In this document: in pieces, positions 37,801 through 46,800 of the stretch
How the letters are laid out: every line of letters starts with the position of its first letter
Position numbering within the stretch: the stretch's first letter is position 1
Assembly (NCBI GenBank): GCA_019914945.1
Contig: CM034100.1
Coordinates: 9,497,096-9,561,095 of the forward strand
DNA from: Typha latifolia
Lineage: Eukaryota; Streptophyta; Magnoliopsida; Poales; Typhaceae
Length of the DNA: 64,000 nt
Direction: 5' to 3'
Notes under the pieces: generated by a model
Databases searched by the model: none
What the model was told of the DNA's origin: nothing
Seen by the model: only the letters and a program-made list of their open reading frames with translations
Program-made: the position numbers and the translations under genes

Positions 37801-40800
37801 ATTCCTGCCTAAAAGACAAGCCATAAGGTCCTATCTATAGAGAATAAAACAGAAAAATCCTAAATAAACTAATAAATTTAGCTAAACCAGTTTTTTTTAT
37901 CTTTCTCGAAATATTTCTTTGTTCTGTTGTCGATAGAGTCTGAATCTAAAAAGCTTTGAATATGAAAGTTGTAGATCATGATGTCATCAATTTTATCTAA
38001 ATAGTTTCATAATATTCGGACATCTGATTGATATCTTTTGAATATTTTTCTAAAACTATATAGAATTTAAGGTCTTGTTTACTTCGAGTTTAGGAAACAC
38101 TAATAAGAGAGAGAGAGAGAAGAGAGAGAAAAGAGATTAGGTATTGCTCGATCCCAGGCCCAATACCAATCTGTTTTGGCCAATCTGACTCGAGATCGGC
38201 CAAAATTGGCTTCCATGCTTTTAAGTGTTCCATGTAATATCGCAGAATGTAATTCTTTTTTTTTGCCACTATTTCTCAGAATCAACCATGAAGAAAGAAG
38301 AAATGAATATACCGAAGGATGTAAAATTAGATTTCCATGAGATACTCGTGGTTGTTTGTGCATTATTTATTTAGTTATCATTTTGCTAACTCTGTGAGAC
38401 ATGTAAATGACTAATTCTGTCTATGAGGAAGGTAAGGCTTTCCCTTGCATCCTAGAGGTCAGGATTCAAGTATTAGAAATGACGTCTTCAGAAATGGAGG
38501 TTTGGCAGGGTACTTCCCTCCCTGGGCCTATGTAGGCAGGAGCCTCGTGCATTGGGATGCTCCTTTTCTGTTCTCTCTTTCCCTCACTAATACATTATTA
38601 AGGAGATGAAATGATAAATCAGATTTGAGCTTATGAATCTTCTGTTCTCTCTCTTTCATCACCTATTCAAGTTGTTATTTTGTTCAACAGGTCATTTTCG
38701 CATTGTAGGAAAAATTTCAACAGTCTGTTCTTTGGCTGATCCTGTTAGTGGTGAATTGACTGTTGAAGCTTCTGCAGTTCCTATACGATCCATCGACATC
38801 CAGTTACTTCGTTCAGAATCTGTTCTTTCTGGAGAACGGATTATTACTGACACCTCAGTGATACAAACCACCCAGGCAAGAAACATGCATCCTTTTCTTT
38901 TTTTGGACAGAAGAAATATGCATCATTGTCGGACATGCATCATTTTTTTTTTTTGTTTTCTGGATAGAAGAAATTTGAATCATTGTTGGAGGTGTTTTTG
39001 ACTTTAGGTTCTCTATACTAACCATTATCTCGATATATCAGATAGCAGATGGAGATGTACAAAGGTTCATGGCTTTGCCAATTTATGTCATACTTCCACG
39101 TTTGTTGGTGTGTCCTACTCTTTTAGCTGGGTAAGCTTTTAACTAGATTGGGTACTGCATTGTACATTTCAACTAGTGTGCACCATTCTCAGAAGATAAT
39201 TCTCTCCTTGTCATATGCAATTTTTTTTTGCTTTAAGTATACTTGGTAGCCACTTATGACTTGAATTTAAGTGATGAAAGCTTCAGACTAAGTTCTTAAA
39301 TATAATTTCAGTTGATGTGAGTTTTAAATTGCAGGCTTATCATTCTGTTCTGAAAACAATTTATGTCCATACAGTTATAATAACAGCATTTCCGTGGTAT
39401 ATATGGTTACATATTGGAAGTCTTCATGGAGATGAACTTTCCCTGCTATGAGGTTACATTGGTGACCAGGGGTGGCAATTGTAACAGACCGGACCCAAAC
39501 TGGTATCTGGTTCAGTTGGGTGCACCCGCCAGGACAGTTCAGTCTCTTTAGGCATTAGGCATAGTTGTCTTTAATTTACATTCCTAATTATAATAAAGGC
39601 TAAGTTTATTAGACAGTTGGTTGGGTTGAATGGGTCGGGTTACCGACCCGCTAAAGGTAGCTGCTATATCATGTGGCGTGCATCTCATTTGGAGGGAAAG
39701 AATGAATCAAACTATTTTCTTGTATTAAGAGTAGTTGTTTACGTGAATACCACCAACCCTCCCTCAACCCAATCACTGAGCTCTTCCACCACCTTCCACA
39801 CCCACACATGGCCATCCTCTCAAGCTTTTGAGAGCCATCCCCACGCAAGTATAGGAAAGGTTAGACCTTTCGAGACAGACTGTAACAACAATTAGGTCAA
39901 GTTCAGGTCGGGTCAGCTTTAGCCTAACCTGAACACAACCCAATTATTAAACGGTTCAAATTTGTCGGATACGAACACAACTCGATTATGAAATGGGTAG
40001 CATGATACGAACCATATAACTCATTTAATAAATGGGTCATGTATATGTAATACGGTAACACAATAACACGACACAGTTAACACGATTAAAAAATTTATAC
40101 AACATAACTAAAAATTTAATTCGACACAAAAATAATACTTTATGCACAAAAAATTAATAAAAAAATGACTCAAAAAAATATTAATTAAATAGATATTGTG
40201 CCAATCTCAAGGCCACTAACCACCACCTAAGTAATTAACTTTAATTATAAGTAATAAATCCAATTTTCAGTCTAACAATAGCCCCATCACAAATACAACA
40301 TATTTTAAAGTTATATTCTACTACAAACTTCAAATAGTTTGAAGAAAAGTAAACAACAACATCGCTTCAAGCCTCTGATTGTTCACATATCATAACCCAA
40401 CACTAATGTTAACTCCTACAAAATCATGTACGTATTGTAATTCAACCTACAACAAAGGATAAAGACAAGATAAATACTAAGCCAAATTTTCTTGCACAGA
40501 TAAATAAATAATCAAAAACAAGAAAAGAAGGGACATACAAATATATATGCCTAGAGTACAACATATATGATGAAGTGATATTATCTTCCCAAACCTTAGA
40601 TCTGGCAATACAAAGCTGAAAATTATCTCCAGTCAAGGAGTACCACATTCAACAACAGTTACTGTAGTCAAAAGCTATGAAGAATTGCAACAAATATGAA
40701 CATTAGCGTTCAAATCCTTCTCAAGTTTTATAGCACAAAAGAATATATATTACAATATTAACTAGATGTTCCTTGCAAAAAATTTGTTATCCAGTATTTT

Positions 40801-43800
40801 CAATTGTTACATGTTGAAGGTAATCCAATTACGAAAGATAGCAATTTTTCTAGCTAAAAAACAGAAGAGCAAAACATAGACAGGCAAAAAAATGGAGTTA
40901 ATAAACAAACTAACCAGATGACACACATTAGGTTCGAAATTTGCTTTGATATCGAAAACCTATATTCTTGTTCTTCATGTTAATACTGAACTTCGCCAAA
41001 TATCAGCTCATCTTTCCTTGTGCCCAACATAGTTACGACCTGCAATTTGAAAATGTAGGAAGTTAGATAGATATAGAAATAAATATTGTATGCTATGAAA
41101 AAAATGACTTTCCAAAATAAACAAAAAGGGATCAATAACTTTCCAAATAATAAAATAGTATCGACGACTACATCGGTGGATGTAAGTAGTGATGACAAAC
41201 TTGTGGTTTGTCTAGTCGTCCTTAATAGAGATCTACAACCACGCCCGCCCCAATCCCAAACCCAAACCCACAAACCCAAAAAGGAAAACATTAATAAACA
41301 AAGAAATCGAGAGCAAAGAATCGATTAATAATGCTGAAAAGTTAAACTAAAGAAAAAAAACAAAGAAACAAACCTCAAACTTTCTTGCCACGATTGAAGT
41401 AGAGATCGAGACCCATCCTTCGTGACTTGAAAACCTGAACCACATAAACATCGCGCAAACCTATTCAAAGGAAGATGCATCATCCTCTGAAGTGTTTGTA
41501 GGAAGAAGGGCGGATGCCGTGCGAGGAGCAAGATGTCATCCAAAGATGCCACCGAGGAGCAAGATGTCATCCAAAGATGCCACCGGAGGATGTCATTAGA
41601 AGAAAGGAAGAAAGAGTGGCAAGAGGGAGAAAGATTGGAGAGAGGAAGAATGAAAGAGCACGGCGGCTGTGAAAATGAACTAGGGCTTAAGAAATATTAC
41701 TAATAGGAATTTATTTATATTTGGGTTATCGAGTTGGCGGGTTGACTCGACCTGACCCCACCCATATGATTAGGGTCAAGTCAGGTCAAATGGGTCAGTG
41801 GTATAAACTCGAACACGACGATTATTAATCGGGTTAGGCAGGTTGGCCCATTTACAAGTCGATCCCGATTAGACTAAACCTAAACCTATTTAAAAGTCTG
41901 GTTATCGAGTCAAGTCAAATTTTGCCACCCCTAATTGGTGTAACAGATCCCTATATATTATAATCCTTCATTCCAATCACTAGGCATTAAATGCTCTATT
42001 TAGAAAGAAACTAAAACCTTCAAAATCATGTACTCTGAAAATTTCATAGGAGATAGAGATATCTAGTTCGACTAGGTTTAGACATAAGGAAAAGTTCTAG
42101 TCCAGACTCAAAAGTAGACAAATCAAATCCGAATTGGTTTAGGGAAATTGAGTCCTACTAGATTTAGAAAAACTAATTAATAATCATATTTAGAGAATCA
42201 AAGCCAAATAGGACTAGAAAACAAAAAGCTGGTACAAACCAACCTAGCCGAGAGTCACCACTATTAGGTCCAAGAGTTCAAATGCTTGGAAGGGCGTATG
42301 AATGCCCTCGTCCAAGAGCAGAAGACCCCCTTGGGCATTCGAACGCCCAATGACATTCCTTTCGAACTTGATTTCGTTACACTTTTTTTGTATTAGGACT
42401 TTTTAATAACTTTAGGATATGGGTAAGCCTATAAATAGGTGTATAGGTGGTTCCTTTTAATTATGCATTGACTATTTTGAGAGTTATTGGTCTCTATCTT
42501 CTTCTCTCTCGTTTGACTAACTCTAAGTTTTGGCTAATGTAACTTTCATCTAGGAATGCCATTGTTGCCTTCCTCCTCGACTGATTGCCCTTATGTCTCT
42601 AAGGAATGATTGAACTTCTCCTTCCTCTCTTCTTCCGTTCTCCCAAGTTATCTACACCTACCACCCTACACCAAATTGCACCACCATCACCATCGTCACC
42701 CTACCTTGTCAAGATCCTCCATTATCTTGACCACCAATCCATAATCCACCTATTAGATTCGTTCCTCCACACTAAATCTATCATCTATCGAAACCCTAAT
42801 GCGATACTACTATTGAATCTCAATAACCAATTCAAGAATCATCTTAATTTTGAAGGTTCGTGATAACACCAACTTTCTCAATGAGAGTCAGAATTCAATT
42901 CCGTCTGAAGATTTGGACTCGTAGCAGTCATGGGACTAGGAAGATGTTTGCATTAGTAATTAGTAGTATCTGAGCTAGTCGAACCAACTTGCAGCTTCAT
43001 TTATGGTGAACACAAGATCTCAAAAGCATATGGAAAAAATGATGCGCATTGATGGTGATACGGCTGCCATGAATCTAGATCCAATCAGTGGAAGATTGGA
43101 GGATAGTCTGATAACCCCAAGCCATACTAATACCCTCCCACGGCGATGGAATCCATGATGCGATAGATGCTAATCATATCACAAAGAAATGTGGAGGCTC
43201 TACACTTAATTGCACTTGAACTTTCTTGTAATGACCCCACACGACACGGGCACATGCACACCCACACGCCCACATGGCACATGCGGTGCACGTAACATGA
43301 TGGACAGAGCTATCACACACTAGATACACCTGTGCTCACATTATTCATCTCAAGATAAATCATGCTATCATCTGAATAAACATGTTAGTATATTAATATT
43401 TAAATCCACATAAATCATCTTGGATTACTACATAATCTAGCAAGACCCACATCTAGGCCACAACAAATTATTAAGATACAACTAATACAATACCATCCAA
43501 CCTGTATAATATTTTCTATTATAGAAAACACGATATAATATAATGGAATACAAAAATATACATCGGTAGAACTCAATTTCTGAATAAGCTACCTTTTATA
43601 TTATTTTACATCTAACTTGCTTTATCTTTGCTCTAAAATGTCTCTTTACGATATCTCAAATTGCTATCAGGTGCTTCATATATGGAGGGTTAGAAAAGAT
43701 AAATAAAGAGAGTTATATAAGATCATATGCACAAGATCCATCTCTAATCATTTCTAGATCATCTACGTACTCATGCTTAAGAGCAACCTAACAAATAAAT

Positions 43801-46800
43801 AATAAAAATATGCTTAATTGTAATCGTTTTATATAAAATTATATACTCATACTGGCGGCCAAAACAGTGTGCATATATATAAACATATAATATATCTTAA
43901 TTTGAGAAAAGTGGGTTGGGGTAAGACTACGCACAGACTGATAAGAAGACACAACATACGAATCCTCACATCCGTCAACCAAGCATCAACTCCTCGCTAG
44001 TAAGGTCCATGGGGTCTTAAACAAGGGGCTCGAGATCTTAAAATGTTTAGGTAATATAAAGTTAGTCGTTTTTCTGATCATAATATGTTCGAGTAAAATA
44101 TGATAATTAATTAGATTCATATGATAAATTTAATTATGATAATATTAATATGATATTAACATAATTTATATTTATGTAATAAGAATCATAGTTTGCTAAT
44201 TATAGAGTAGTATATAATAATTAATCTTTTTTGTATACAACAAACAACGGCCATATATATGATTTTGTAAAAATATAATTATAAACATAGTCTCATTAAT
44301 AATTATTTTGTGATTCTTACTCTTGTTTAATTAATTATATCTGAAAAAGTCATTATCTTATTACATAAAAATAATATGTAAGTATTTCATTTTATTCAAA
44401 ATAGTAGACAATAATAAGATGCTAAAAAAATTATATAACATATAAACATAAATATAAGATTATTATCAATACAACTTTATGTATTAATCTAATAAAAAAT
44501 GGCTAAACTATAAATACATTTATATGCCAATATTTATAATTATAACTAATCAATTATTATACTAAAAATACTTAGCTAATAATTATACTAGTGAGTGTAA
44601 ATTATCAAAATAATTAACTATCTAAAATAAACTAATTTACCTAAACTTTAGAAAATAAATTACATAATTAACAGAAAATAAAAAAAGGGAGAAACCTTTT
44701 GTTATAGTGTTGGGCTCAACCCAGCACTGTCTACTGCAGGGAAGAAAGAAGAATAGAAGAAGAAGAAGAAGAAGAAGAAGAAGAAGAAGGAGAATAAAGG
44801 AATGGAGGAACCGGGCCGAGTGGAAAGGGCTCGGCCGCTGTTGGCAAGTCGGCGACCATTCTCTTGCTAGCAGCTTGGTTCTGACGAACTCGAGAGACAG
44901 CAAGAGAGAGAGAGAGAGAGCCAAAAGGGAGAGGGAGACTTTGAGGGTGAGGTAGGGAAGAGAGAGAGAGAGAGAGAGATGTAGAGGGAGAGGCAGTGGA
45001 GAGTGTTGCGGTAATTACAACGGCAAAACCCTAATCTCAACCTAATGCCAAAAAAATTCTTTTTTTATATATTATTATTATTATTATTTCATTATTATTA
45101 TTATTATTTGTTATTTACTGTTTTATTTTTATTTTTATTTTATTTTATTGTTAGGTCTAGGTTCTTACATTTTTCTTTCCCCTTTATACAAATTTTGATT
45201 TCGAAATTTAAATTATATTGGTATAATCAAATAAACTATTGTCTAGTTTCACTTCTTTTTTCTTTTTTTCATGTATTAGTATTATTACTATTTCATTACC
45301 ATCATTATTATTATTTGTTATTTATTTATTTATTTATTTATTTTTATTATTATTTTATTTTATTGTTAGGTTTGAGTTATTACATATCCAATCTTGCTAC
45401 ACTGCAAACGAGGCCTTCAATGCCAATTTTGACGATTCTAGCCCTATCACTGGCCTCTTAAAGCTCTCAAATGCCTCCAAACTATAATTTAGGGCTCTTG
45501 CTGCCATGCCTAGGTATGGCTAGGGCAGCAAATGTTGGCCTTCAAGAACTGATCAATGGCGAGCAAGAAAACTAGGTCAATTTCGAGAATTTTGAAGAAG
45601 ATTATTATTAGCCTAAGGAACTGGACCTTGAACCACATCGAGTTGATGTTGAAAAGATGAGAAATCACCAAATAATGGGGCCACGACCACCCTAGGTCAG
45701 ACCAAAAAGTGTTGCTTACAAGGTTTAATCTAGAAGGTTAAGCTCTACATTGGTATCAAACCACTAGCGCGCACCAAAACTTGGATTAGTGGGATATCTT
45801 TAGTGTGGGCCTCACTAAATGGTTTTTGGCGATGGGCTATGAGGATTTCGATGCTCCTCACTAATGGTTTAGCGAACCATCATGCTTGCATATCAAAAAT
45901 AGTTCAATAGAAATAGTGCTCATTATTTTCATTTCGGGGCTGTAGAGTGAAATACAAGCAGACGTACAAGCGCTTCGACCACAAACCATAGAGGAGATTT
46001 ATGAAGATGCAATACTCATGGAAAAGAAGCATAGAGGACTCTAAAGACAGACGCAAGAGTGTTGGACCCAGTCGAGATGATTACTTAGTTTAGCCAAACC
46101 GGTGACGAATAACTTTTTAGGTAGACCGAAGGTGGCTGCTGTTGGTTTTGGACTGAGATCACCTCTTCAGATCTCAACTGATGTAAAAGGATGGGCTAGA
46201 CCTGCTGTGCAAACTCTTTAACACTTGCCTAGGTGGACGAGAGATGAGACAAAGATCTATGTTTAGATGTGATGAGCATTTCACACCGGGACACCAATGT
46301 GAGAAAGCAACGAGAAGTGCAACATTGATTGATGGACATGAGGAGGCAGAGGAGGATGTTCTTGCTGCTAAGGAAGAAGAGGAGAAACCATATGAGACAA
46401 TGGAAGGGTACATAGAAGAAGTGCAAGTTGAAATTCCTAGTGACGTGTACTTAGGAATCGCTGCACCAAAGACACTTCGAGTGGACGGACTGGTCAAGAA
46501 TCATTTCGTACATATCCTCATCAATTCGAAGAGCAGACATAACTTCTTAGATGAGAGATTAGTGAAATTGGGTTGAAAGTGCAACCTACTACCAAGATCG
46601 AAGTAGCAATCGGCGATGGCACAAGCACAAAGCCAACTAATCCTTCATTAATGCATTCATCCTAAAATACAAGCCATAAGGCCCTATTTACAGAGATTAA
46701 ATAAAAAACAAACGAATAAGTTTAACTAAACTAGTCTTCTTTATCTTTCTTGGATTATTTCTTCATTTATCTGCAAGTAGAGTCTGAATCTAGAAAACAT

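Noticed and set aside
44707..44955. Arginine-rich frame (poly-R) in intron 9
   Set aside because: Translation of a (GAA)n/(AGA)n tract in a family A LTR.
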